Source: Candidatus Nanopelagicales bacterium
Lineage (GTDB): Bacteria; Actinomycetota; Actinomycetes; S36-B12
Assembly: GCA_018399515.1 (NCBI GenBank)
Contig: JAGYOB010000181.1
Location: 1 to 13,327 of the forward strand
Direction of reading: 5' to 3'
Length of the DNA: 13,327 bases
Shown: positions 1 through 6,127 of the stretch, piece by piece
Layout: each line of letters begins with the position of its first letter
How positions within the stretch are numbered: position 1 is the first letter of the stretch
Made by a program: the position numbers and the translations under genes
The notes under the pieces: model-generated
Told to the model about the DNA's origin: nothing
Database searches by the model: none
Seen by the model: only the letters and a program-made list of their open reading frames with translations

Positions 1-1909
1 GGTGAATAACTACCAGCGGCGAACCCATCACCGGGATCGCATCCTGCATCCTCTGCGCCGAGTCGGTCCGAAGGGAGAGGGAGCGTTCGAGGAGGTCTCG
101 TGGACTGAAGCACTGTCCGGAATCGCTGGGGGGCTGCGTCACGTGGTCGACGAGCATGGCCCAGAATCCGTGCTGCCCTATTCCTACGCGGGAACGATGG
201 GGATGCTCCAGCGTGAATCCATGTCGAAGCGGTTCTTCCATCGGCTGGGGGCTTCGTTACTGGACAGAACGATCTGCGCCTCGGCCGGGACGGCGGGATG
301 GAACGAGGTGTACGGAGACCTGGACGGACCAGGACCCGATGAGATCGAGGGCGTGAAGCTGTTCTGGCTGTGGGGTACGAACACGTTGACGTCGAATTCG
401 CACCTGTGGCCGGGGATCAAGGTCGCGCGGGACAACGGTGCCCGCGTCGTGTGTATCGATCCGCTATTGACGCGGACCGCACAGGCCAGCGATCGCCATG
501 TGCCGTTGAATCCGGGGACTGATGCAGCCCTTGCCTTCGGACTGATATCCGTGCTCGTAGATCAGGGTTTGGTCGACACCGACTTCGTGACGGAGAACAC
601 CGTGGGCTGGGATCGGTTGGCGGACACAGTCCGACGGGATTGGAGCGTGGAGCGGGCCAGCGCGATCACCGGGATCCCGACGAGTGTCATCACCGAACTT
701 GCCATCGAATACGGCACGACCCAACCGAGCCTGCTGCGACTAAATTACGGCATGCAGCGCCACGCCGGCGGAGCCTCAGCGGTACGTGCTGCAAGCCTGC
801 TGCCGGCGATCACCGGGGCATGGAAATACCGCGGGGGAGGAGCCCTGCTATCGACGTCAGGTGCCTTCGCTGCTGATAGGTCCCATCTTCAGCGATCAGA
901 CTGGATTCGACCGGGGACCCGCACGATCAATATGAACCAGCTCGGGGAGGCTTTGACGCAGCCGGACGCGGGCACAGGTGGTCCGCCGATCAAGGCCCTC
1001 GTGGTGTACAACTCGAATCCGGTTATCGTCGCACCGGATTCGTCACGGGTGCGCGACGGGATGCGACGCGAGGATTTGCTGACCGTCGTCATCGAACAGT
1101 TCCCGACCGATACTGCCGCCTACGCCGATTGGGTGCTTCCGGCGACAACGCAACTGGAGCACTGGGATCTGCACACCGCGTACGGTCATCACTATCTGAC
1201 ACTGAACAACCCCGCGATCGATCCGTTGGGAGAATCTGCTCCGAACACCGAGATCTTCCGTCGGCTCGCGCAGGAGATGGGATTCGACGAACCGGATTTC
1301 ACCGATTCCGACGAGGAGCTCATCGAGCAGAGCCTGCAGGCGATGCAGGTTGATCAACACACGCGTGAGGCGCTGCGCGAACAGGGGTGGGTGCGCATCG
1401 GTGAGCCAGGTCGACGCCACCGCGAATTCAACGCTTTAACCACGCCCTCAGGGCGCATCGAACTCGCTCGTTCGGGCCCGACGGGATCACCGCTTCCGGA
1501 GGTGCCCGGCTACGTGCCACCGCGAGAAGCGGGCCCACCGGAATCGACGCGCGGTCTGACGCTGCTGACGCCGCCCGAACACAGTCTGATGAACTCCTCC
1601 TTCGCCAACATGGAGCGGCAGGCCAAAGCGGCAGGGGAGCAGACGGTGTGGATCCACCCTGACGATGCCGCAGATCGTGGCATCGAGGAGGCCGATCTCG
1701 TCGAGGTCGCCAATGCGCGCGGAGGGTTCATCGCCCGGGCCCACCTGACCGAACGCACGTTCCCGGGGACCGTAGCGGCGTTCGGACTGCGCTGGGCTGG
1801 GCCCGAGGATCGACGGACCCTGAACGACACGACGTCCCAGGAGCTGACCGACGCAGGCGCCGGCGCGACGTTCTACGACACCGCTGTCGAGATCATCGTG
1901 GTGTCCTAG
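1..1909 (+). CDS. Molybdopterin (bis-MGD) oxidoreductase, large subunit, 5'-truncated by window edge
   Basis: This is a DMSO-reductase/formate-dehydrogenase superfamily protein, expected to hold a bis-molybdopterin guanine dinucleotide cofactor. About 635 residues are visible (numbered from the codon at 2). The reading frame is open to the edge. The first residues, NNYQRRTHHRDRILHPLRR, match the region that normally follows the N-terminal [4Fe-4S] domain, so the GTG at 2-4 is probably an internal Val codon and the cysteine cluster lies off-window. Visible parts are the YAGTMG segment (about 62-67), TICASAGTAGW (90-100), FWLWGTN (121-127), the nucleotide-binding stretch IDPLLTRTA (152-160) and PGTDAALA (171-178). 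The C-terminal dinucleotide-binding domain starts near LTLLTPPEHS (about 518). Cys92 sits about where formate dehydrogenases carry Sec/Cys as molybdenum ligand; this is inference by eye. No partner subunit is visible and the substrate cannot be told from the sequence. The next gene, on the same strand, begins 97 bases on and appears to have its own promoter. Confidence 0.9.
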   Translation, partial: VNNYQRRTHHRDRILHPLRRVGPKGEGAFEEVSWTEALSGIAGGLRHVVDEHGPESVLPYSYAGTMGMLQRESMSKRFFHRLGASLLDRTICASAGTAGWNEVYGDLDGPGPDEIEGVKLFWLWGTNTLTSNSHLWPGIKVARDNGARVVCIDPLLTRTAQASDRHVPLNPGTDAALAFGLISVLVDQGLVDTDFVTENTVGWDRLADTVRRDWSVERASAITGIPTSVITELAIEYGTTQPSLLRLNYGMQRHAGGASAVRAASLLPAITGAWKYRGGGALLSTSGAFAADRSHLQRSDWIRPGTRTINMNQLGEALTQPDAGTGGPPIKALVVYNSNPVIVAPDSSRVRDGMRREDLLTVVIEQFPTDTAAYADWVLPATTQLEHWDLHTAYGHHYLTLNNPAIDPLGESAPNTEIFRRLAQEMGFDEPDFTDSDEELIEQSLQAMQVDQHTREALREQGWVRIGEPGRRHREFNALTTPSGRIELARSGPTGSPLPEVPGYVPPREAGPPESTRGLTLLTPPEHSLMNSSFANMERQAKAAGEQTVWIHPDDAADRGIEEADLVEVANARGGFIARAHLTERTFPGTVAAFGLRWAGPEDRRTLNDTTSQELTDAGAGATFYDTAVEIIVVS

Positions 1910-1994
1910 CGGTCGAATCCACCGGGTCCGCGACAGCCTGCTACGAATCTGGCGAGGGGAGGTTCCTGCGGAAATCACGGGTAACCGGGAAACA

Positions 1995-2009
1995 TAAAAT
2001 GACATAATG
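1995..2009 (+). promoter_or_regulatory. Probable leaderless promoter (-10 TAAAAT) of the phosphodiesterase gene
   Basis: A TAAAAT hexamer at 1995-2000 is followed by exactly six bases and then the ATG at 2007. This is the spacing of an actinobacterial leaderless promoter, with transcription starting at the A of the start codon. No Shine-Dalgarno sequence precedes the ATG and no clear -35 element is seen near 1972-1977. The AT-rich patch stands out in GC-rich DNA. Confidence is moderate because the evidence is one hexamer and its spacing. Confidence 0.45.
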
Positions 2010-2017
2010 TGCATTAT
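2004..2017. repeat. Inverted repeat ATAATG-TG-CATTAT over the phosphodiesterase start codon
   Basis: Two perfect 6-base arms (2004-2009 and 2012-2017) are separated by TG. The repeat overlaps the proposed transcription start and the ATG at 2007. It could be an operator, a mini-hairpin at the mRNA 5' end, or chance in an AT-rich patch. No regulator family is recognised. Confidence 0.3.
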
Positions 2018-2795
2018 CGGCGGAATTGGACAGGAGTCATCAGCCGATAGTGTTCTTCGTGTGGGCACCGGTGGCTTCCGCGCGTTCGCCCATCGTGGCG
2101 GGTCGGCCGAGGCTCCGGAGAACTCCCTGGCGGCATTCGCTCATGCGGTCAGCCTGGGATACACCGATATCGAAACCGATATCCGCGGAACGGCCGATGG
2201 TGTCGCGGTGATCCACCACGACGCCACCTTGGATCGCACCACCGATGGGCGCGGAAGGATTCGTGATCTCACCTGGGCTCAGGTCCGCCGGGCCCGGGTG
2301 CACGGCCACGAACCCATCCTGCGCCTCGAGGAAGCCCTCGAAGCCTTCCCCGGGGTCCGGTTCACCCTCGACGTCAAAGAGGCCGCTTCGGTGCCGGCTG
2401 CCATTGACGCGCTCACCCGAACGCAGGCCACAGAACGGGTGGTCGTCGGGTCGTTCAGCCATGCCCGGTTGACCCGGGTACGCCGTGCGCTTCCGGTGGC
2501 CACGTCGGCGTCACCTACGGAGGTGGCGCGGTTGGCGATGGCGGCCCGATGGGGTCGTTCAACGCGCATTTTAGCCCGATATGTCCAGGTTCCCATCTCC
2601 GTCGGCCGGGTCCGGCTGGTCGAACCTCGGATGATCGATGCGGCTCATGCTCGAGGAATGGAGATCCACGTGTGGACGATCGATGATCCCTCGGTGATGC
2701 ATGACCTGATCGATCGTGGGGTCGATGGCCTGATGACCGACCGTCCCACGATCTTGCGGCACGTGCTGGTGTCCCGGGGGCTGTGGCACAACTGA
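2007..2795 (+). CDS. Glycerophosphodiester phosphodiesterase family protein
   Basis: The predicted enzyme has 262 residues and hydrolyses glycerophosphodiesters to glycerol-3-phosphate and an alcohol. It is a single TIM-barrel GDPD domain spanning nearly the whole chain, with no signal peptide, so it is probably cytoplasmic. Key motifs are AHRGG (28-32, first catalytic His), APENS (36-40), the metal-ligand pair ETD (56-58), IHHDATLDRTTDG (69-81, second catalytic His), LDVK (121-124), VWTID (222-226) and the closing LMTDRP (242-247). The start at 2007 lacks a Shine-Dalgarno sequence but has a -10 hexamer at leaderless spacing. The only nearby in-frame alternative, GTG at 2061, is 24 bases from the AGGAG at 2032-2036, too far to use it well. 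It is close to the usual family length of about 230-260. It lies between the oxidoreductase and rbpA, with no evident functional link to either. The exact substrate is unknown. Confidence 0.92.
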   Translation: MCIIGGIGQESSADSVLRVGTGGFRAFAHRGGSAEAPENSLAAFAHAVSLGYTDIETDIRGTADGVAVIHHDATLDRTTDGRGRIRDLTWAQVRRARVHGHEPILRLEEALEAFPGVRFTLDVKEAASVPAAIDALTRTQATERVVVGSFSHARLTRVRRALPVATSASPTEVARLAMAARWGRSTRILARYVQVPISVGRVRLVEPRMIDAAHARGMEIHVWTIDDPSVMHDLIDRGVDGLMTDRPTILRHVLVSRGLWHN

Positions 2796-2802
2796 GCGGT
2801 CG

Positions 2803-2812
2803 TGACCGGTCA
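2803..2812. repeat. 10-bp perfect palindrome TGACCGGTCA
   Basis: This perfect palindrome lies 7 bases after the phosphodiesterase stop codon and just before the hairpin at 2818-2844. It could be a regulatory-protein site or a chance occurrence. Nothing else supports a function. Confidence 0.25.
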
Positions 2813-2817
2813 TCGAC

Positions 2818-2844
2818 TCCCCTGATCCCTGTATCGGGAGGGGA
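2818..2844 (+). terminator. Hairpin downstream of the phosphodiesterase gene, possible terminator
   Basis: TCCCCT (2818-2823) pairs with AGGGGA (2839-2844). Inside, CCC (2827-2829) pairs with GGG (2836-2838) across a 6-base loop, leaving a 3-base bulge. The stem is therefore about 9 bp and GC-rich. No T-run follows, so it would be an I-shaped terminator of the kind proposed for actinobacteria. It lies 23 bases after the stop codon and before the rbpA promoter region. The 3' arm overlaps the candidate GGGAAC -35 element. Confidence 0.4.
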
Positions 2845-2867
2845 ACCCCGCGATTGTGGGATGCGTC
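2841..2867 (+). promoter_or_regulatory. Candidate sigma-R/SigH-type promoter for rbpA (GGGAAC-N18-GTC)
   Basis: GGGAAC (2841-2846) is separated by exactly 18 bases from GTC (2865-2867, within GCGTC). The oxidative-stress sigma factor consensus in actinomycetes is close to GGGAAT-N18-GTT, and rbpA is known to be sigma-R dependent in Streptomyces coelicolor. Transcription would begin around 2875 and leave a leader of roughly 95 bases. The -10 differs from consensus in its last base and the -35 overlaps a hairpin arm, so this is a hypothesis. No convincing sigma-A promoter was seen in 2845-2960. Confidence 0.3.
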
Positions 2868-2961
2868 TGAGCCTCAAGCGAGGAGTCCCATCGTGGTGAT
2901 ACGGCGGGGCGCTCGGCACCGGACTGGATCCCGGCGACTGCGAACGGGTTCACCGACGAAC

Positions 2962-2966
2962 AGGAG
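2962..2966 (+). promoter_or_regulatory. Shine-Dalgarno sequence AGGAG of rbpA
   Basis: A strong AGGAG lies five bases upstream of the ATG at 2972. It decides the start: the in-frame GTG at 2966 overlaps the ribosome binding site itself and has none of its own. Confidence 0.8.
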
Positions 2967-2971
2967 TGACC

Positions 2972-3316
2972 ATGGCTGACGGAGCACTTCGTGGCACCCG
3001 CCTCGGCACCACCAGCTACGAATCAGATGAGCATGTCGAGCCCGCTGAGCGGGTTCTCGTGCACTACGACTGCCCGCGGGGTCATGTGACGACGATTCCG
3101 TTCTCGGTCGAGGCCGAAGAGATTCCGGTCCTGTGGGAATGCCGCTGTGGATCCGAGGCCCTGCGCCGGGAGTTCGATCGTCCCGACCCCAAGCCGCAAC
3201 GACCGGTACGTACCCACTGGGACATGCTTCTCGAGCGACGCACGATCGCTGATCTCGAGGAACTACTGGACGAGCGACTCGCTCTCTTGCACGCGGGTAG
3301 TCGCAAGTCGGCCTGA
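2972..3316 (+). CDS. rbpA: RNA polymerase-binding protein RbpA
   Basis: RbpA has 114 residues here, the usual size. It is a transcription factor that binds RNA polymerase and the principal sigma factor, stabilises the open complex and is associated with tolerance of rifampicin. Domain order: N-terminal tail with RGTRLGTTSYESD (7-19); a zinc-ribbon-like core with candidate ligands Cys34, His38, Cys57 and Cys59; a basic linker around KPQRPVR (74-80); and the sigma-interaction domain beginning RTHWDMLLERR (80-90) and continuing as an acidic helix to about 107. The second ligand pair is Cys-X-Cys, whereas the S. coelicolor protein, as I recall it, has Cys-X2-Cys. The ATG at 2972 is chosen because of the AGGAG five bases upstream. 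The gene converges on fxsA, with stop codons ten bases apart, and shares a neighbourhood with ppm and fxsA as in other actinobacteria. Confidence in the identity is very high. Confidence 0.96.
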   Translation: MADGALRGTRLGTTSYESDEHVEPAERVLVHYDCPRGHVTTIPFSVEAEEIPVLWECRCGSEALRREFDRPDPKPQRPVRTHWDMLLERRTIADLEELLDERLALLHAGSRKSA

Positions 3317-3321
3317 CCGAC
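3307..3321. terminator. Small inverted repeat at the rbpA/fxsA convergent junction
   Basis: GTCGG (3307-3311) pairs with CCGAC (3317-3321) around a 5-base loop that contains the rbpA stop codon. It is symmetric enough to act on both strands between two convergent genes. The stem is only 5 bp and has no T-run, so it is at best a weak bidirectional terminator. Confidence 0.25.
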
Positions 3322-3326
3322 GCCTA

Positions 3327-3770
3327 TCAGCGGGGTTCGAGACCGGCCGCCCAGCGCGCTGCGATGCGCCGTCGCACGATCGGCAGCAGAAGTACGACGC
3401 CGACAGCATCGCTGAGGAACCCCGGGACAGCCATCGCGACACCTGCGGGAATCAGCAGCATCGTTTGAGCCGGTGGTGCCATGGATGGAGTCGGTGCTGC
3501 GGCTGCATCGGGCGTTGCCTCGATGGCCAGAACATTCCCGGTCTCGGGATCGACGATTACCTGGCGCTGCTGAAGCGTGCGTAAGGCCTGCGACCACGAT
3601 CGACCGGTTGCACGAACCCCGATCCGGATGATGATGAGCCCGGCGAGGAAGCTTGCCAGGACCGCGATGATGACCGGCTGCCATCCCCACGTTGAGGCCG
3701 CCCACAGCAAGACGAATAGTTCCAGGAACGGCCACACCAGCAGGAGGCATCCCACTCTCCCGGCCGTCAT
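3327..3770 (-). CDS. fxsA: FxsA family membrane protein
   Basis: This 147-residue membrane protein of the FxsA family is named for suppression of F-plasmid exclusion of phage T7 in E. coli; its biochemical role is unknown. Hydrophobic segments lie at about 8-27, 30-50 and 103-130. The hallmark C-terminal stretch is visible, including PAGVAMAVPGFLSDAVG (108-124) and the LLLP (127-130) that closes it. Between segments two and three is a hydrophilic loop with an Ala/Pro-rich patch at 86-102, which I take as a lineage-specific insertion. It is the last gene of the minus-strand operon, 24 bases after the ppm stop codon. The ATG start has GAGGG seven bases upstream (3782-3778, minus strand). That ribosome binding site and start codon sit inside a 14-bp tandem repeat, which suggests translational coupling to ppm. 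It converges on rbpA. Confidence 0.88.
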   Translation of the reverse strand: MTAGRVGCLLLVWPFLELFVLLWAASTWGWQPVIIAVLASFLAGLIIIRIGVRATGRSWSQALRTLQQRQVIVDPETGNVLAIEATPDAAAAPTPSMAPPAQTMLLIPAGVAMAVPGFLSDAVGVVLLLPIVRRRIAARWAAGLEPR

Positions 3771-3812
3771 CGCCGGACCCTCATCGCCGGGTCCTCATCG
3801 CCGGGTCCTCAT
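3767..3812 (-). repeat. 14-bp tandem repeat, three units, spanning ppm stop and fxsA start
   Basis: On the minus strand the unit is GGACCCGGCGATGA. Units at 3808-3795 and 3794-3781 are identical, and 3780-3767 differs at two bases (GGGTCC for GGACCC). An extra ATGA (3812-3809) precedes the first unit, so four ATGA tetranucleotides are spaced exactly 14 bases apart. The first unit encodes the end of the MRTRR tail of Ppm and its TGA; the last supplies the fxsA Shine-Dalgarno GAGGG, spacer and ATG. The period is not a multiple of three, but the Ppm stop is reached in the first unit, so copy-number change would alter spacing rather than the Ppm protein. Confidence 0.85.
3775..3794 (-). promoter_or_regulatory. 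RNA hairpin covering the fxsA ribosome binding site
   Basis: In the minus-strand transcript GGACCC (3794-3789) is the perfect complement of GGGTCC (3780-3775), giving a 6-bp GC-rich stem with an 8-base loop. The stem begins immediately after the ppm stop codon. The fxsA Shine-Dalgarno GAGGG (3782-3778) is half in the loop and half in the 3' arm. A ribosome terminating on ppm would melt the stem and expose the site. The pairing is visible; the regulatory role is inferred. Confidence 0.45.
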
Positions 3813-4577
3813 TGCTGCGCGAGCCTGATTCCATCGATGGACTGCGCCCCACTGAGTCACGCGCACCAAGGCCTCCGCGACGATCCCCCGGCTCATTTTC
3901 GACGTGCCCCTCTGCCGCTCGACGAAGGTGATGGGAATCTCGACCACCGTGAACCCCCGTTGCCAGGCCCGCCAGGCCAGATCGACCTGGAAGCAATAGC
4001 CCTGGGATGCGACGGTGTCCAAGTCCACAGAACGCAGGACACCGGCGCGAAACGCCCGGAACCCGCCCGTAGCGTCGGCAAGGGGAATCCCCAGTGCCCA
4101 CCGGGTGTAGAGATTGCCCCCGCGGGACAGGAATTCCCGTGACTTCGGCCAGTTGACGACGGCACCGCCATTCACCCAGCGAGACCCCAGGACCACATCG
4201 GCGTAGGCGAGGCTTTCCAGCAGCGCTGGCAGATCCTCGGGCCGATGGGAGCCATCGGCATCCATCTCGACGACGGCGTCGTAACCACGCTGCAGACACC
4301 ACTCGAAACCCGCGAGATAAGCGGCTCCCAAGCCAGCCTTTCCGGCGCGGTGCAGCACGTGGACATGCTCATCGTCGGCGGAGATCTCGTCGGCCAGAAG
4401 ACCCGTCCCATCGGGGGATGAATCATCCACGACGAGGACAGCGGCGTCGGGTGCGAAGGTGCGTACCCCCGTGATGGCGACGAGGAGATTCTCTCGCTCG
4501 TTGTAGGTGGGGATGATGACGCAGATGCGTGTGAGGTCACCACGTGGAGTTAGTGGCTGCGTCGGCTGCGAATTCAC
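3795..4577 (-). CDS. ppm: Polyprenol monophosphomannose synthase (GT2 glycosyltransferase)
   Basis: The 260-residue family 2 glycosyltransferase resembles dolichol/polyprenol-phosphate-mannose synthases. It transfers mannose from GDP-mannose to polyprenol phosphate on the cytoplasmic face of the membrane. The product serves lipoglycan (LM/LAM-type) synthesis and protein O-mannosylation in actinomycetes. Motifs are VIIPTYNERENL (20-31), VVDDSSPDGTG (49-59), the metal/nucleotide-binding EMDADGSHRPED (104-115), VLGSRWV (129-135), ADATGGFRAFR (167-177) and FVERQRGTSKMS (218-229). No transmembrane segment follows the catalytic domain, as in other short bacterial forms. The start is a GTG overlapping the lnt stop as GTGA (4577-4574). 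In M. tuberculosis this domain is the C-terminal half of the fused Ppm1, after the N-acyltransferase domain; here they are separate but translationally linked. The last residues, MRTRR, and the stop come from a tandem repeat. Confidence 0.93.
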   Translation of the reverse strand: MNSQPTQPLTPRGDLTRICVIIPTYNERENLLVAITGVRTFAPDAAVLVVDDSSPDGTGLLADEISADDEHVHVLHRAGKAGLGAAYLAGFEWCLQRGYDAVVEMDADGSHRPEDLPALLESLAYADVVLGSRWVNGGAVVNWPKSREFLSRGGNLYTRWALGIPLADATGGFRAFRAGVLRSVDLDTVASQGYCFQVDLAWRAWQRGFTVVEIPITFVERQRGTSKMSRGIVAEALVRVTQWGAVHRWNQARAAMRTRR

Positions 4578-6127
4578 GGATGCGAGCCTACGTCGGGTGT
4601 CCGGTCGGGACGATCACCTGGTCGACGCATCAGGCTCAGGTGCCTGATCACCGACCAGGCGAGGCCCGCTACAGCAACGAAGGACAAAGCGAATTCCGGC
4701 AACTCCCCCATGCGCACCGACAGCGTCTGACTGTCTCGGAGAGGCACATCAGCGACCATCCAACCCGATTGCCCCTCCCCTATCTCATCGATGATGCGGC
4801 CGGTCGGGTCGATGATGGCGCTGATCCCCGTCGTGGCGGCCACGAGAACCGTGCGTCCTGTCTCAACGGCGCGTAATCGTGACATGGCGATCTGCTGCTC
4901 GGGTTGGCCGAGACCCGCGAATGTGGCGTTATTGGTCTGCACCGCCAAGATCCGTCCGCCGTCTCGGACGGCATTGCGCACGACGTCGTCGTAGGCCACC
5001 TCGAAGCAGATGACATCTCCGACGAGGGCGTCGCCGACGAGGAGAACACCGCTTCCTTCGCCGGCGATGAAATCCCGTGGCACCTGATCGAATCTCCCGA
5101 TGATGCGTGTCAGGAGAGGTCGGAATGGCACGTACTCACCGAAGGGAACCGGGCGCTGCTTGATGTAGGTCTGGCCCGGTCCGGTCTGCGGGTCCCAGAC
5201 GATGCCGGCGTTGGCGACCGTCGTGGGACTGACTTCCAAAACCGCGCCGACGAGGATGGGCACTCCTATGGCATTCGCAGCCCGATCGATCTGCTCGGCG
5301 GCCTGCGTGTCGATCAGCGGGTCGATATCAGAGGAGTTCTCCGGCCAGATGACGAAATTCGGTTGCCGTACCCGGCCTAGGGCAACAGCCTCTGCGAGTT
5401 CCTCGGTGGCCTGGACATGGCGGCGCAGCACGTCCCGGCGTTCATCGCCGAATCCGAGACCTGTGGAGGCAGCACCTCCCTGGACCACCGCGGCGACGCT
5501 GCGAGGAGGTCCGAATTCGGCTTGGCCGGTGTCCGATCGAGGCAGCACGAGCCCGGAGAGTCCGAGCACGATGAGTCCGGCGGCGATGAGCACCGTGGTG
5601 CGATACCGACCCGCCCGCCAGGCGAAGACCACCGCCACGAGCAGAGTGCCTGCCAAGGCGGTGAGAAAGGTGACGAGAGCCGCACCTCCCACCGATGCCC
5701 AGGGTGTAAGCGTTGTCGCGGTCTGCGCATAGGCAAGGCGCCCCCAGGGGAACCCACCCAGGGGAATCCGATCCCGCAGTGCTTCTTGGGCCACCCATGC
5801 GGCAGCGATCCACACGGGTCCTGCTGGAAGGCGGGACAGCACGGCACTGACCGCTCCGAGCACGGCGAACCACAGTGCGCAGAATGCCGCAAGGGCCAAC
5901 CACGCGTCTGCGCCGATCAACGCCACCCAACGCAGCAGGATCGCGAAGAACACCAGACCGGCAACCGCGCCGAGTGCAGCCCCGATTCGTGCGGGTTGTT
6001 GCCACAGTGCGTAGGTCAGCAGCGCGACGGCGATGGGGGCAAGGATGGATGCGCCAAACGGAGGGAAGGCCGCAGCCATGGCAGCACCGGCCAATACGGC
6101 CAGTACCAGTCTCACCCATCGGGTCAC
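4574..6127 (-). CDS. lnt: Apolipoprotein N-acyltransferase
   Basis: Lnt adds the third acyl chain to the N-terminal cysteine of lipoproteins, acting from the membrane on its outer side. The 517-residue protein has a hydrophobic N-terminal half with about six membrane segments (roughly 5-195). A carbon-nitrogen hydrolase domain (about 208-465) and a last membrane helix near 478-498 follow. The catalytic triad of the E. coli enzyme is present: Glu263 (in IWPENS), Lys323 (in YIKQRPVPFGEYVPF) and Cys374 (in VICFE). Glu331 and Glu376, corresponding to E. coli Glu343 and Glu389, are also there. The GTG start overlaps the amidohydrolase stop as GTGA (6127-6124) and has a GGGGAG ribosome site a few bases upstream. 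The gene overlaps ppm the same way downstream. Identity is very secure. Confidence 0.95.
   Translation of the reverse strand: MTRWVRLVLAVLAGAAMAAAFPPFGASILAPIAVALLTYALWQQPARIGAALGAVAGLVFFAILLRWVALIGADAWLALAAFCALWFAVLGAVSAVLSRLPAGPVWIAAAWVAQEALRDRIPLGGFPWGRLAYAQTATTLTPWASVGGAALVTFLTALAGTLLVAVVFAWRAGRYRTTVLIAAGLIVLGLSGLVLPRSDTGQAEFGPPRSVAAVVQGGAASTGLGFGDERRDVLRRHVQATEELAEAVALGRVRQPNFVIWPENSSDIDPLIDTQAAEQIDRAANAIGVPILVGAVLEVSPTTVANAGIVWDPQTGPGQTYIKQRPVPFGEYVPFRPLLTRIIGRFDQVPRDFIAGEGSGVLLVGDALVGDVICFEVAYDDVVRNAVRDGGRILAVQTNNATFAGLGQPEQQIAMSRLRAVETGRTVLVAATTGISAIIDPTGRIIDEIGEGQSGWMVADVPLRDSQTLSVRMGELPEFALSFVAVAGLAWSVIRHLSLMRRPGDRPDRTPDVGSHP

Noticed and set aside
2..4. GTG as the true start of the molybdopterin oxidoreductase
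   Set aside because: The visible protein begins where the family already has passed its [4Fe-4S] domain, so this codon is most likely internal.
2966..2968. Alternative GTG start for rbpA
   Set aside because: It overlaps the AGGAG that serves the ATG at 2972 and has no ribosome site of its own; the ATG gives the normal RbpA N-terminus.
3082..3750. 222-codon minus-strand frame covering rbpA and fxsA
   Set aside because: It crosses two genes of clear identity in a different frame, and its Arg/Ser/Gly-rich translation has no domain.
5742..5770. Direct repeat of CCCAGGGGAA within lnt
   Set aside because: It arises from codons for IPLGGFPWG, a stretch typical of Lnt proteins; coding explains it.
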